Shown here piece by piece: positions 45,551-55,241 of a stretch of 64,000 bases of DNA. The first letter of the stretch is position 1, and each line of letters opens with the position of its first letter. The notes beneath the pieces are model-generated. The model was not told the DNA's origin. It saw nothing but the letters and a program-made list of their open reading frames with translations, and searched no databases. Source of the DNA: Bradyrhizobium monzae (GTDB taxonomy: Bacteria > Pseudomonadota > Alphaproteobacteria > Rhizobiales > Xanthobacteraceae); the NCBI RefSeq assembly GCF_021458635.1, contig NZ_JAIRDQ010000001.1, positions 1,798,001 to 1,862,000 of the forward strand. The letters run 5' to 3'. The translations under genes were made by a program, and so were the position numbers.

Positions 45551-47215
45551 TCAGCGCTTCACTCGGCGCCCATAGATCGTCAAGGCATTGTCCGAAGACA
45601 CCAATCCGCTCTCGATGTCGTCGCGCACGCTCTCCAGCACACGTTCGCGGGGATCACCGATCCCTGCGCCGCCCGGCGTCATCACCACGAGCCGGTCGTC
45701 CGGCGGAATGGTCTGAAAGCCCTTGCCACGCATCTTCTGGCCGGACTTCAGGCCGACATAGCCGGCCTCGCCGTTCTGGCCGCCATCGCGTCCGCGCGGC
45801 GGATGGTCGATGCGATCGAATGCCGCGAGGATGTCGAAAGGCGCATCGATGCCGGTGCCGACCTCGATGATCTGGCCGAGGCCACCGCGGGTACGCCCTG
45901 CTCCGCCGGAATCCGGACGCAGCTCCTTGCGCCAGAAGATCAACGGCGTCTGCGTCTCGGCGATCTCGACCGGCGTGCCGCGCACGCCGCTGGGATAGGC
46001 GGTCGCGGACAGGCCATCCTTGCCGAAGCGCGCGCCGGTGCCGCCGTTGCTGGTCACCGCCATCGAGAACCCGTAATTGCCGCCGACGCCCGAGCGGGTC
46101 TGGCCGCGGACGTTGAGATTCCACAGGCACGAGGTGCCTTCCGCGGGCACGCGCTCGGGAATGATCTGGCGCAGGCAACCGAACACGACGTCGGGCAGCA
46201 TCTGGCCGACGATGTGGCGCGACGCCACGGGCGCCGGCTTCGGTGCGTTGAGGATGACGCCCGACGGCGCCGACACCGTCAGCGGCGAAAGCGAGCCGGC
46301 ATTGTTCGGGATCTGCGAGGCGACGACGCAGCCGAGACCGAACACGGTATAGGCCGTGGTGTAGGACAACGGCACGTTGATGCCGAACTTCGAAGCCGCA
46401 GAGGTGCCGTCGAAATCGACATGGATGCCCTCATCCGAGATCGTCAGCGTCGCCGCCAACGTCACCGGGGCGTCATAGCCGTCGACCACCATGCTATTGC
46501 GCCAAATCCCCTTCGGCAACTTGGCGATCTCGGCGAGCACGGCCTCGCGCGAGCGGTCGCAAATGTAGTCGCCGAGCGCATCAAGCGTGTCGATCTCGAA
46601 CTCGGTCATCATCTCGACCAGGCGCTCGCAGCCGACGTCGTTGCAGCCGGCGAGCGAATAGGTGTCGCCCTCGGTGTCGATCGGGAGCCGCGTGTTGGTG
46701 CGGATCATCGCCATCAGCGTCTCGTTGACGACGCCCTGGTCGATCAGCTTCAGCATGGGAATGTAGAGCCCCTCCATGAACACGTCGGTCGCGTCGGGAC
46801 CGAAGCCGATGCCGCCGATGTCCATGAGATGGCTGGTGCACGAGAACAGCGCGACGATCTTGCCGTCCTTGAAGCAGGGCGTCGTGACGACGAAGTCGTT
46901 GAGATGGCCGGTGCCCATCCAGGGATCGTTGGTGATGTAGGCGTCGCCCTGCTTCATCGTTTGCAGCGGGAAGTGGTTGATGAAGTGCTTGACCGATTCC
47001 GCCATCGAGTTGACGTGGCCGGGCGTGCCCGTCACCGCCTGCGCCAGCATCCGCCCCTTGAGGTCGAACACGCCGGCGGAGAGGTCGCCGCATTCGCGCA
47101 CGATCGGGCTGAACGCCGTGCGGAGCAGCACCTGCGCTTGCTCTTCGACCACGGCGATCAGCCGGTGCCACATGATCTGGAGGTCGATCAGGCTCGCGCC
47201 CTTTGCCTTGCTCAT
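45551..47215 (-). CDS. hyuB: hydantoinase B/oxoprolinase beta subunit
   Basis: A 554-residue HyuB-type subunit. It begins LIDLQIMWHRLIAVVEEQAQVLLRTAFSPIVRECGDLSAGVFD, the conserved start, with GDAYITNDPWMGTGHLNDFV and PGGAGIGDPRER near the C-terminus. With HyuA it forms an ATP-dependent enzyme opening cyclic amides such as N-methylhydantoin or 5-oxoproline, or carboxylating ketones in the related acetone/acetophenone carboxylases. It starts 2 bases after the hyuA stop. Confidence 0.93.
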   Translation of the reverse strand: MSKAKGASLIDLQIMWHRLIAVVEEQAQVLLRTAFSPIVRECGDLSAGVFDLKGRMLAQAVTGTPGHVNSMAESVKHFINHFPLQTMKQGDAYITNDPWMGTGHLNDFVVTTPCFKDGKIVALFSCTSHLMDIGGIGFGPDATDVFMEGLYIPMLKLIDQGVVNETLMAMIRTNTRLPIDTEGDTYSLAGCNDVGCERLVEMMTEFEIDTLDALGDYICDRSREAVLAEIAKLPKGIWRNSMVVDGYDAPVTLAATLTISDEGIHVDFDGTSAASKFGINVPLSYTTAYTVFGLGCVVASQIPNNAGSLSPLTVSAPSGVILNAPKPAPVASRHIVGQMLPDVVFGCLRQIIPERVPAEGTSCLWNLNVRGQTRSGVGGNYGFSMAVTSNGGTGARFGKDGLSATAYPSGVRGTPVEIAETQTPLIFWRKELRPDSGGAGRTRGGLGQIIEVGTGIDAPFDILAAFDRIDHPPRGRDGGQNGEAGYVGLKSGQKMRGKGFQTIPPDDRLVVMTPGGAGIGDPRERVLESVRDDIESGLVSSDNALTIYGRRVKR

Positions 47216-47217
47216 GA

Positions 47218-49302
47218 TCAGGCCGCCTTTCGTTCCATGACGATGCTGCCGGCACCGTCGATATGGGCGTCAAAACTGTTCGAGACGAAGGTGGACGTTT
47301 CGTCCTCGGCGATCACGGCAGGACCCGCAATCGTCGCGCCCGGCGCCATGTCCTCGCGGCGATAGAGCGGGATCTCGATCACCTCGCCTGCGCGGCCATC
47401 GAAGAATTTACGGCTGCCCGACGCTTTGCCCGCGGGCTTGCGCGTGACGGCCGCGACCGTGGGCGGATTCCGCGCCTCGGTGGTCGCAAGCACCGACCAG
47501 CTCAGCACCTCGATCGCGGCGCCCGGGATCGGACGCTCGAACATCGCCGAGTAGTCCGCCTCGAATTTCTGGCGCAGACCGGCGAGATCGGCTGATGTCA
47601 GCGGCCGGTTCGGCAGCTCGACAGTGATCTCGTGGCCCTGGCCGACATAGCGCATGAACGCCGCGCGGCGTTCGCGCACCGGCGCACCGGCCGCACCGGG
47701 CTCGACCAGCGCGCGTGCTTCGGTCACCATCTCCTGAAGCAGGTCGGAGACAGCGCCTGTATCGAAATCGTCGAGCCGGACGTGGCGGCTGCGCACGAGC
47801 TCATAGGCGATCGGCGCTGCGAGGAAGCCAACGGCCGAGCCGACACCGGCATTCGACGGCACGATCACCCTGGAAACGCCGATCTTCTCGGCGACACGCG
47901 CGGCGTGGAGCGGCGCTGCGCCGCCGAAGGCGATCAGCGTATGCTGGCCGACGATCTCGCCGCGCTCGACGGCATGCACGCGCGCGGCGCTCGCCATGTT
48001 CTCGCAGACGACCTCGTGCACGGCATAAGCCGCGGTTTCCGCCGAAAGGCCGAGTGCTTCGCCGACATCGCGCAGCAGCGCTTGTTTGGAAAGCTCTGGA
48101 TCGAGCTTGATCGTGCCTGCCGCAAACGTATCAGGGTCGATCATGCCGAGCGCGACGTCCGCATCGGTCACGGCCGGGCGCTGGCCGCCGCGGCCGTAGC
48201 AGGCGGGTCCGGGCTCAGACGAGGCGCTCTCGGGGCCGACAGTCACACGCTTCATCGCATCGACATGGGCGATCGAGCCGCCGCCGGCGCCAATCTCGAC
48301 CATCTCGATCACGGGGATGCGGACCGGCAGGCCGGAGCCTTTCAGGAAGCGCGCTGCGCGGTCGACCTCGAACACGCGCGAGGTCTCGGGCTGGTATCTC
48401 TCGATCAGACAGATCTTTGCGGTGGTGCCGCCCATGTCGAAGGAGAGCACCTTGCTCTCGCCAAGACGCGCCGCGATCTGCGCCGCGAAGATGGCACCGC
48501 CGGCGGGGCCGGATTCGACCAGACGCACGGGAAAGCGCCGCGCCGTCTCGATCGAAGTGACGCCGCCGCCGGAGGTGACGAGATAGATGGCGCCGCGATA
48601 CTGCTCGACCTGCAAGGCATCGGACATGCGGGCGAGATAGCCATCGATCAGCGGCTGCACATAGGCGTTGGCGACCGCCGTCGAGGTGCGCTCGTATTCG
48701 CGGATCTCGGGGCACACCGCGGAGGACACCGTCACGGAGATGCCGGGCATCTCCTCACCGAGGATCGCGGCGGCGCGGCGCTCATGCTCGGGATTGGCGT
48801 AGGAATGCAGGAACGCGATCGCGACGCTCTCGACCTTCAGCTCACGCAATCTCGGCGCGAGCGCGCGCACGGCGGCTTCGTCCAGCGGGAGGCGAACGGC
48901 GCCGTGGGCGTCGATGCGCTCGGGCACGGTGAAGCGCAAGCTGCGCGGCGCCAGCGGCTTCGGCTTGTCGATGGAAAGGTCATACTGGTCATAACGGCTC
49001 TCGGTGCCGATATCGAGCACGTCGCGAAAGCCGTCGGTCGCGATCAGTGCCGTCTTGGCGCCGCGCCGCTCGATGATGGCGTTGGTCGCGAGAGTCGTGC
49101 CGTGGATGAACACGTCGATGTCGCTGATATGCGCGCGCGCATCGGTGAGGATGAGCCGCATGCCGTCCAGCACCGCCTGCTCGGGCCGCTGCGGCGTCGT
49201 CAGCACCTTGCGCGTCTTGCGCACCTCGCCCACGTCCAGCACGATATCCGTGAACGTGCCACCGATATCGACGGCAAGCCGCACTTCGGCTCCCTCAAGC
49301 AT
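47218..49302 (-). CDS. hyuA: hydantoinase/oxoprolinase A subunit
   Basis: A 694-residue HyuA-type subunit with the ASKHA ATP-binding pattern: RLAVDIGGTFTDIVLD at the N-terminus, HGTTLATNAIIERRGAKTALIATDGFRDVLDIG, and the central LSFDMGGTTAKICLI. It supplies the ATP-driven phosphorylation of a cyclic amide or ketone. Paired with HyuB 2 bases downstream. Substrate not determined; an exact match to oxoprolinase OplAH is not implied because the two subunits are separate here. Confidence 0.93.
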   Translation of the reverse strand: MLEGAEVRLAVDIGGTFTDIVLDVGEVRKTRKVLTTPQRPEQAVLDGMRLILTDARAHISDIDVFIHGTTLATNAIIERRGAKTALIATDGFRDVLDIGTESRYDQYDLSIDKPKPLAPRSLRFTVPERIDAHGAVRLPLDEAAVRALAPRLRELKVESVAIAFLHSYANPEHERRAAAILGEEMPGISVTVSSAVCPEIREYERTSTAVANAYVQPLIDGYLARMSDALQVEQYRGAIYLVTSGGGVTSIETARRFPVRLVESGPAGGAIFAAQIAARLGESKVLSFDMGGTTAKICLIERYQPETSRVFEVDRAARFLKGSGLPVRIPVIEMVEIGAGGGSIAHVDAMKRVTVGPESASSEPGPACYGRGGQRPAVTDADVALGMIDPDTFAAGTIKLDPELSKQALLRDVGEALGLSAETAAYAVHEVVCENMASAARVHAVERGEIVGQHTLIAFGGAAPLHAARVAEKIGVSRVIVPSNAGVGSAVGFLAAPIAYELVRSRHVRLDDFDTGAVSDLLQEMVTEARALVEPGAAGAPVRERRAAFMRYVGQGHEITVELPNRPLTSADLAGLRQKFEADYSAMFERPIPGAAIEVLSWSVLATTEARNPPTVAAVTRKPAGKASGSRKFFDGRAGEVIEIPLYRREDMAPGATIAGPAVIAEDETSTFVSNSFDAHIDGAGSIVMERKAA

Positions 49303-49443
49303 TCCTGAACACTCCGTGATGATCGTGAAACTGGGGGTCAAACCCGCAGCAATTTTCATACCAGCGACAGTGCAAATGGTGAAGCCATCCGCCCCCTCCG
49401 CGTGGCACCTATGCGATAGGAGAGTGCCGCGAAGTCCGTCCGA

Positions 49444-50250
49444 TCAGAGCAAAAATGCCAGCGCCGCCTCGCAGCGCTCCTCGACCTTGAGCGTCAGGAG
49501 ATCGTCGGCACGGGTGCGTCCGAGATTGATCGCGGCGATCGGAATCTGCCGATCTGCGGCAGTCTTCACGAAGCGGAAGCCGGAATAGACCATCAGTGAC
49601 GACCCGACGATCAGCATCGCATCGGCCTGCGCCAGATGGTCCTGCGCGGTCGCGACCACGTCGCGCGGGACGTTCTCGCCGAAGAACACGACGTCGGGCT
49701 TGAGGATGCCGCCGCAGGCTTCGCAAGCAGGCACCTTGAACGACGAGAAATCCGCATGCTCCAAATCGGCGTCGCCATCAGGCGCGTCCGCCGCATCGAG
49801 CGTCAGCCATTCCGCGTTGGCGCGGCCAAGCGCGTCCTGGAATTCATTGCGCGGCGTCTTGGCGCCGCAACCCATGCAGCGGACCAGGTCGAGCCGTCCG
49901 TGCAAATCGATCACCTGCCGGTGGCCGGCGGATTGATGCAGCCGGTCGACATTCTGGGTCAGCAGCATCTCGCAGCGCCCATTGGCCTCGAGCCGCGCGA
50001 GCGCATGATGCGCATTGTTCGGGCGAGCCTGGCCGAACCGCCGCCAGCCGATCAGGCTGCGCGCCCAGTAGCGCCGGCGCGTGTGCTCTTCGGACATGAA
50101 GGCCTGGAAGTTGACCGGCTGGGTCCGCTTCCAGTTGCCTTGACCGTCGCGGTAGTCGGGAATGCCCGAATTGGTGCTGCAGCCGGCGCCGGTCAGCACG
50201 AACAGGCGTTCGTTCCGGCCGATAAAGTCTTCAAGCGGATGATCTGCCAT
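49444..50250 (-). CDS. Sir2-family NAD-dependent protein deacylase
   Basis: A 268-residue sirtuin. GAGCSTNSGIPDYRD at 21-35 and TQNVDRLHQSAG at 98-109 form the NAD pocket, His117 in DLHG is catalytic, and the structural zinc is held by Cys125/128 and Cys176/179 (RCMGC, CEACGG). VVFFGENVP and VGSSLMVYSGF follow. It removes acyl groups from lysines with NAD. The C-terminal zinc loop is long, as in class II-like bacterial sirtuins. The ATG at 50250 lacks a strong RBS. Confidence 0.95.
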   Translation of the reverse strand: MADHPLEDFIGRNERLFVLTGAGCSTNSGIPDYRDGQGNWKRTQPVNFQAFMSEEHTRRRYWARSLIGWRRFGQARPNNAHHALARLEANGRCEMLLTQNVDRLHQSAGHRQVIDLHGRLDLVRCMGCGAKTPRNEFQDALGRANAEWLTLDAADAPDGDADLEHADFSSFKVPACEACGGILKPDVVFFGENVPRDVVATAQDHLAQADAMLIVGSSLMVYSGFRFVKTAADRQIPIAAINLGRTRADDLLTLKVEERCEAALAFLL

Positions 50251-50519
50251 GGCGCAGATGTAGTCCGCGCCACCAGGTTTTGCCAGATCACCCGCGCTCC
50301 GGGCAGCGATCCGTCCATCATTGCGTTGCGGACCCTGCCGGCTGTTTTCGAAGGCCCACCCGGCTTCGGCGGCGCAGCCTGCTTCTGCGACATGGTGGTC
50401 TTGCTCGCGGGCGCAGCAGGCGCCACCGGCGCGGATTGGCCGAGCGACAACGACACACCGAACACGCGCCATAGTCCTTCGACCGGTGCAAACGCGACGC
50501 GTCGCGGCTTCGATCGGAG

Positions 50520-51356
50520 CTAGCTCGCCCAGTTATCGCGAAACTCCGGGAATAGCGTCAGGCCGCCGCAGGCGTAGATGGTCTGTCCGGTGATGTAGCT
50601 GGCATCATCCGAGGCGAGGAAGGCGAACACGGCGGCGATCTCTTCCGGCGTACCGACACGCCCAAGCGGGATATGGCTCGCGACGTTGGCGCGCTTCTCG
50701 GCATCGCCGGTCCAGGCCGCATTGATCGGCGTGTCGATCGCGCCGGGACCGACCGCATTGACGCGGATGCCGCGGTCGGCAAATTCCAGTGCCAGCGTGC
50801 GGGTCAGATTGGCCATGCCGCCCTTGCTGATCGAATAGGCGAGATAGCCCGGCTTCGGAACGATCTGGTGGACGCTGGAGCAGTTGATGATGCTGCCGCC
50901 TCCGCCGCGCGCGACGAAATGCGCCAGCGCCTTCTGCGCGCAGAGCACGGCGCCGTTGAGATTGACGTCGATGATACGGCGATAGGTTTCGATGTCGAGC
51001 GCCTCGCTCGGCGATTCCCGCTGGAAGCCGGCATTGTTGACGAGACAGTCGAGGCGCTTCCAGCGCGCCAGCACCATCTCGAACATCGCAGCCACCTCTT
51101 GCTCGTTGCTGACGTCGGCCTTGACGATGACATGGTCGAGCTTGCCGTGGCCGCGATCGCCCGATCCCGTCCTTGCGAGCGCAAGCGTCTCCTCCGCCTT
51201 CTCGGGATGATCGACATAATTGATGGCGACGGTCGCTCCTTCCTGGGCGAGCCTGACAGCAACGGCGCGGCCGATGCCCTGGGAGGCACCGGTCACCAGC
51301 GCATATCGGCCGGCGAGGCGTGAGGGAAAGGTGGTTGAGAGATCGGTCTGTGGCAT
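50520..51356 (-). CDS. short-chain dehydrogenase/reductase
   Basis: A 278-residue classical SDR: YALVTGASQGIGRAVAVRLAQEG, NNAGFQ, the catalytic INCSSVHQ and YSISKGG, and a C-terminal YITGQTIYACGGLTLFPEF. It is closest in pattern to glucose 1-dehydrogenase-type SDRs. GGAG lies seven bases before the ATG at 51356. It lies between the permease gene upstream and the sirtuin gene downstream, all on the minus strand. Confidence 0.9.
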   Translation of the reverse strand: MPQTDLSTTFPSRLAGRYALVTGASQGIGRAVAVRLAQEGATVAINYVDHPEKAEETLALARTGSGDRGHGKLDHVIVKADVSNEQEVAAMFEMVLARWKRLDCLVNNAGFQRESPSEALDIETYRRIIDVNLNGAVLCAQKALAHFVARGGGGSIINCSSVHQIVPKPGYLAYSISKGGMANLTRTLALEFADRGIRVNAVGPGAIDTPINAAWTGDAEKRANVASHIPLGRVGTPEEIAAVFAFLASDDASYITGQTIYACGGLTLFPEFRDNWAS

Positions 51357-51428
51357 AAGCTTTCTCCGGGATGCATCATCATGGACGGAACCAGCGTTTT
51401 GTTCCATCCATCAGCGCATCCCTGGGAT

Positions 51429-52748
51429 TCATTCCGCGCGGCGCGCGATCGGAGAGGTCAGGATCTGGTAGAGAATAATGGCGCCGAAGGTGGCGGTGCC
51501 GATTCCGCCGATCGTGAACGCACCGAATCTGAGCGTGAGATCGCCGGCGCCCGCGGTCAGCGCCACGGCGACGGTGATCAGGTTCGCCGGGTTCGCGAAA
51601 TCGACCTTGTTCTCGACCCAGATCCGGCCCGCCATCGCCGCGATCAATCCGAACAGCACGATCGAGAGGCCGCCGATGACGGGGCCGGGGATCGACAGGA
51701 TCAGCGCGCCGAATTTCGGCGAGAAGCCGAGCAGCAGCGACACCGTCGCAGCGAAGGCGAACAGCAGGGTCGAATAGACCTTCGTCGCCGCCATGACGCC
51801 GATGTTCTCGGCATAGGTGGTGACACCTGTGCCGCCGCCGCAGGCGGCCACGATCGTCGCGAGGCTGTCGGCGAACAGCGCGCGGCCGAGATAGCCATCG
51901 AGGCTCCGGCCCGTCATGGCGCCGACCGCCTTGATGTGACCGAGGTTCTCGGCGACGAGAATGACCGCAACCGGTGCGATCAGGACAATCGCGTCCGCAT
52001 GGAAGGTCGGCGTCGTAAAGTTCGGCAGGCCGAACCACGGCGCGGCCGAGAGCTGCGTGAAGTCGATCGGCTTGCCGAAGTCGAGGCCGTTCGCAAACAG
52101 CAGGTACAACAGATATCCACCAATCGCGCCGAGGATGATGGGCAGGCGGCGCCACAGGCCCGGGGCAGCCACGGCAACCACGCCGATGATCAGGACCGTC
52201 GCGAGCCCGATCCAGGTTTCAAACGCATTGGCGCTCACCGCCTTGACCGCCACGGGTGCGAGGTTGAGGCCGATCGCGGCGACCACGGCGCCGGTGACGG
52301 CCGGCGGCATCAGCCGCTCGACCCAACCGATCCCCGACCACATCACGATCAGGGCGATCACACCGTACAGCACCCCGGCTCCGACGATGCCGCCGAGTGC
52401 AACGGAGATGTTTGGGTTTGGCCCCTGCCCGGCATAGCCTGTCGCGGCGATGACGACGGCGATGAACGCGAAGCTCGAGCCGAGATAGCTCGGCACCCGC
52501 CCGGCGACGATGACGAAGAAGATCAGCGTGCCGATGCCGGAGAACAGGACCGCAACGTTGGGATCGAACCCCATCAGCAGCGGTGCGATGATCGTCGACC
52601 CCGACATTGCAACGCAATGCTGGAGACCGGAGACGATGGTCTGGCCCCACGGCAGCCGCTCCTCAGGCATGATCACGCCCGAGGTCTTCAGCTTCCAACG
52701 CGGAAAATAACTATGCGCCTGCTCGTCCGAGCCCGTTGCGTTCGACAT
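51429..52748 (-). CDS. NCS2-family uracil/xanthine permease
   Basis: A 439-residue transporter with about 14 membrane segments. WGQTIVSGLQHCVAMSGSTIIAPLLMGFD is the family's opening signature, VAENLGHIKAVG carries the substrate-binding Glu, and GGGTGVTTYAENIGVMAATKVYS the second conserved segment. It imports a nucleobase with protons. UraA/PyrP/RutG-like pattern, so uracil or a related pyrimidine is likely. It precedes an SDR and, further on, hydantoinase genes on the same strand, which hints at a nucleobase/hydantoin theme. Confidence 0.93.
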   Translation of the reverse strand: MSNATGSDEQAHSYFPRWKLKTSGVIMPEERLPWGQTIVSGLQHCVAMSGSTIIAPLLMGFDPNVAVLFSGIGTLIFFVIVAGRVPSYLGSSFAFIAVVIAATGYAGQGPNPNISVALGGIVGAGVLYGVIALIVMWSGIGWVERLMPPAVTGAVVAAIGLNLAPVAVKAVSANAFETWIGLATVLIIGVVAVAAPGLWRRLPIILGAIGGYLLYLLFANGLDFGKPIDFTQLSAAPWFGLPNFTTPTFHADAIVLIAPVAVILVAENLGHIKAVGAMTGRSLDGYLGRALFADSLATIVAACGGGTGVTTYAENIGVMAATKVYSTLLFAFAATVSLLLGFSPKFGALILSIPGPVIGGLSIVLFGLIAAMAGRIWVENKVDFANPANLITVAVALTAGAGDLTLRFGAFTIGGIGTATFGAIILYQILTSPIARRAE

Positions 52749-52827
52749 ATTTCCCCCATTGCGGTGCAGCGATTGATCTTCGTGCGATCCGACAAAAATG
52801 TGATTGTTGCTTATGCGGCGAACATCA

Positions 52828-52843
52828 CATGATGTAAATCATG
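52828..52843. promoter_or_regulatory. palindrome in the permease-DctA divergent promoter region
   Basis: CATGAT-GTAA-ATCATG is a 6-4-6 inverted repeat, resembling the spacing of Crp/FNR/FixK boxes (TTGAT-N4-ATCAA) but with CATGAT halves. It lies 30 bases upstream of the DctA-like start codon. Confidence 0.4.
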
Positions 52844-52872
52844 CAAGATCAATGCGTTCCGGGGCAAGTCAT

Positions 52873-54201
52873 ATGACACAAGTCGCGATCCAGCCAGCCG
52901 TCCACCGCCGGCATCAGCCCTGGTACAAGATCCTCTACGTCCAGGTGCTGATCGCGATCGCGCTCGGGGTGCTGATCGGCTATTTCTATCCAGACCTCGG
53001 CAAGGCGCTGAAGCCGCTCGGCGACGGCTTCATCGCGCTGATCAAGATGATGATCGCACCGGTGATCTTCTGCACCGTGGTGCACGGCATCTCCTCGATG
53101 GGCGACCTCAAGCGCGTCGGCCGGGTCGGGCTGAAGTCGCTGATCTATTTCGAGACGGTCTCGACCGTCGCGCTCGCCGTCGGCCTGCTGGTCGGCGAAG
53201 TGCTCCAGCCCGGGCACGGCTTCAACATCGATCCCGCCACCATCGATCCGAAGTCGGTCGCGACCTACGTCACCAAGGCCAAGGAAGAGGGTATCGTCGC
53301 CCATCTGATGGCGATCATCCCCGACAGTTATGTCGGCGCGATCGCGCGGGGTGACCTCTTGCAGGTGCTGCTGATCTCGATCCTCTCCGGCTTCGCCATC
53401 GCCCTTCTCGGCAAGGCCGGCGAGCCGATTGCGGGGGCGGTCGACAAGGCCGCAAAGATGTTCTTCGGCATCATTCGCCTCATCGTTCGCGTCGCGCCGA
53501 TCGGCGCCTTCGGCGCGATGGCGTTCACCGTCGGCGCCTACGGCCTCGGTTCGCTGCTTAACCTCATAGCGTTGATCGGAACCTTCTATCTCACCAGCAT
53601 CCTGTTCGTGCTGATCGTGCTCGGCTCGATCGCCCGGCTCGCGGGCTTCTCGATCCTGCGCTTCATCGCCTACATCAAGGACGAACTCTTGATCGTGCTC
53701 GGCACCTCGTCGTCGGAGACGGTGCTGCCGCAGATGATCCAGAAGATGGAGCATCTCGGCGCCTCGCGCTCGGTGGTCGGCCTCGTCATCCCGACCGGCT
53801 ACAGCTTCAACCTCGACGGCACCAACATCTATATGACGCTGGCGACGCTGTTCCTCGCGCAGGCGACCAACACGCATCTGACCATCTGGCAGGAGCTCGG
53901 CATTCTGGGCATCGCCATGATCACCTCGAAGGGCGCCTCCGGCGTGACCGGCGCCGGCTTCATCACGCTCGCCGCGACGCTCTCGATCGTGCCCGACATT
54001 CCGATCCAGTCGATCGCAATCCTGGTCGGCATCGACAAGTTCATGAGCGAATGCCGCGCGCTGACCAATTTGATCGGCAACGGCGTCGCCTGCGTCGTGA
54101 TCAGCATCTCGGAAGGAGAGCTCGATCGCGAGGCGCTGCACGAGACCATGGCGCATCCGCTGGAGATGGGCGAAGCGCTGGAACCTGGCGGCAGCGCGTA
54201 A
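52873..54201 (+). CDS. dctA: DctA-type C4-dicarboxylate/cation symporter
   Basis: A 442-residue DAACS transporter. [44 protein letters not shown], the [24 protein letters not shown] segment and [20 protein letters not shown] are family signatures, including the Ser-rich hairpin and the substrate-binding Asp/Asn. It imports succinate, malate or fumarate. I use the ATG at 52873 with GGGG upstream. Rhizobia often have several paralogs, and no dctB/dctD are adjacent here, so this may not be the symbiotic DctA. Confidence 0.93.
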   Translation: MTQVAIQPAVHRRHQPWYKILYVQVLIAIALGVLIGYFYPDLGKALKPLGDGFIALIKMMIAPVIFCTVVHGISSMGDLKRVGRVGLKSLIYFETVSTVALAVGLLVGEVLQPGHGFNIDPATIDPKSVATYVTKAKEEGIVAHLMAIIPDSYVGAIARGDLLQVLLISILSGFAIALLGKAGEPIAGAVDKAAKMFFGIIRLIVRVAPIGAFGAMAFTVGAYGLGSLLNLIALIGTFYLTSILFVLIVLGSIARLAGFSILRFIAYIKDELLIVLGTSSSETVLPQMIQKMEHLGASRSVVGLVIPTGYSFNLDGTNIYMTLATLFLAQATNTHLTIWQELGILGIAMITSKGASGVTGAGFITLAATLSIVPDIPIQSIAILVGIDKFMSECRALTNLIGNGVACVVISISEGELDREALHETMAHPLEMGEALEPGGSA

Positions 54202-54320
54202 CGCGCCGCTCGACGGCACGAGTGTCCGGTTCCGTTGCGGTAGTTTCCCGGAGTGGTCAATTGGTGCAGCACGCGTCACAACAACGGCGTTGGGATCACC
54301 GATTGATACTCATTCATTCC

Positions 54321-54354
54321 ACCCGACGCGCTGGGGGCAGAGCGTCGGGTTTTT
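54321..54354 (+). terminator. rho-independent terminator after dctA
   Basis: ACCCGACGC (54321-54329) pairs with GCGTCGGGT (54342-54350), followed by TTTTT. It lies 120 bases past the stop and reads in the dctA direction. Confidence 0.8.
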
Positions 54355-54385
54355 GAAAGATTGCAGCAGTATCTGCGGGGCGGGA

Positions 54386-55126
54386 TCAGATGATCCCGCC
54401 ATTGGCGCGCAGCACCTGCCCATTGATCCAGCCGCCATCGGGGCCCACGAGGAACGAGACCGCGGCAGCGACATCCGTGGGCTGGCCGAGCCGTTCCAAC
54501 GGCGCGAGCTTCGCGAGGTGGTCGATCACCTCCGGCGTCTTGCCATCCAGAAACAGCTTCGTTGCAGTCGGCCCGGGCGCCACCGCATTCACAGTGATGT
54601 TGCGGCCACGCAACTCCTTGGCCAGCACATGGGTCAGAGCCTCGACCGCCGCCTTCGTCGCAGCATAGACGCCGTAGGTCGGAGACAAGAGGCCGGCCTG
54701 GCTCGACGACAGATTGACGATGCGACCGCCGTTGCGCAGCCGGCGCGCCGCCTCGCGCAGCGTGTTGAAGGTACCCTTCAGGTTGATCGCGATCTGGCTG
54801 TCGAAGACGGCATCATCGGTGTCGGCAAGAGCCGCGAGCCGCATGACACCGGCATTGTTGACCAGCACGTCGACGCCGCCGAACGCGCTCTCCGCCGCGT
54901 CGAACATCCGCGCCACGGCGGCGGGGTCGCTGACGTCGGCCTGCGCGGTGATGGCCCGGCCGCCGGCCTGCGCGATCTTGCCGGCCAGCGCCTCCGCTTC
55001 AGCTGCGCTGCCGGCATAATTAATGACAACGGCAAAGCCGTCGCCGGCGATCCGTTCGGCGATCGCAGTCCCAATGCCGCGCGACCCCCCGGTGACAATC
55101 GCGACCTTTTTGTTTGCGTTGGACAT
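54386..55126 (-). CDS. short-chain dehydrogenase/reductase (FabG-like)
   Basis: A 246-residue classical SDR with VAIVTGGSRGIGTAIAERIAGDG, VLVNNAG, the active-site NLSSSQAG and YAATK, and a C-terminal WINGQVLRANGGII. Close to FabG/3-oxoacyl-ACP reductase in pattern, though no fatty acid genes flank it. Convergent with dctA. Confidence 0.9.
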   Translation of the reverse strand: MSNANKKVAIVTGGSRGIGTAIAERIAGDGFAVVINYAGSAAEAEALAGKIAQAGGRAITAQADVSDPAAVARMFDAAESAFGGVDVLVNNAGVMRLAALADTDDAVFDSQIAINLKGTFNTLREAARRLRNGGRIVNLSSSQAGLLSPTYGVYAATKAAVEALTHVLAKELRGRNITVNAVAPGPTATKLFLDGKTPEVIDHLAKLAPLERLGQPTDVAAAVSFLVGPDGGWINGQVLRANGGII

Positions 55127-55241
55127 TTGCCTTCTCCGTGGTTCCCGACCGCTGCCTGCGGCTGACGTGGAGGATTTGCGCCTTTTCCGGCGAAAGATAA
55201 TCGGCCAGCGGCCGGTATCATTGTTCTGCCCGACCGAACAA

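Noticed and set aside
45803..47365. Long plus-strand open frame opposite hyuB
   Set aside because: Same reasoning: biased composition and no recognisable domain, against a complete HyuB on the other strand.
47632..49308. Long plus-strand open frame opposite hyuA
   Set aside because: Low-complexity His/Arg/Gly-rich translation typical of antisense frames; hyuA on the minus strand has all family motifs.
50251..50519. Minus-strand frame between the SDR and sirtuin genes ending near 50193
   Set aside because: Low-complexity Pro/Ala-rich translation that overlaps the sirtuin start; no family and no good start.
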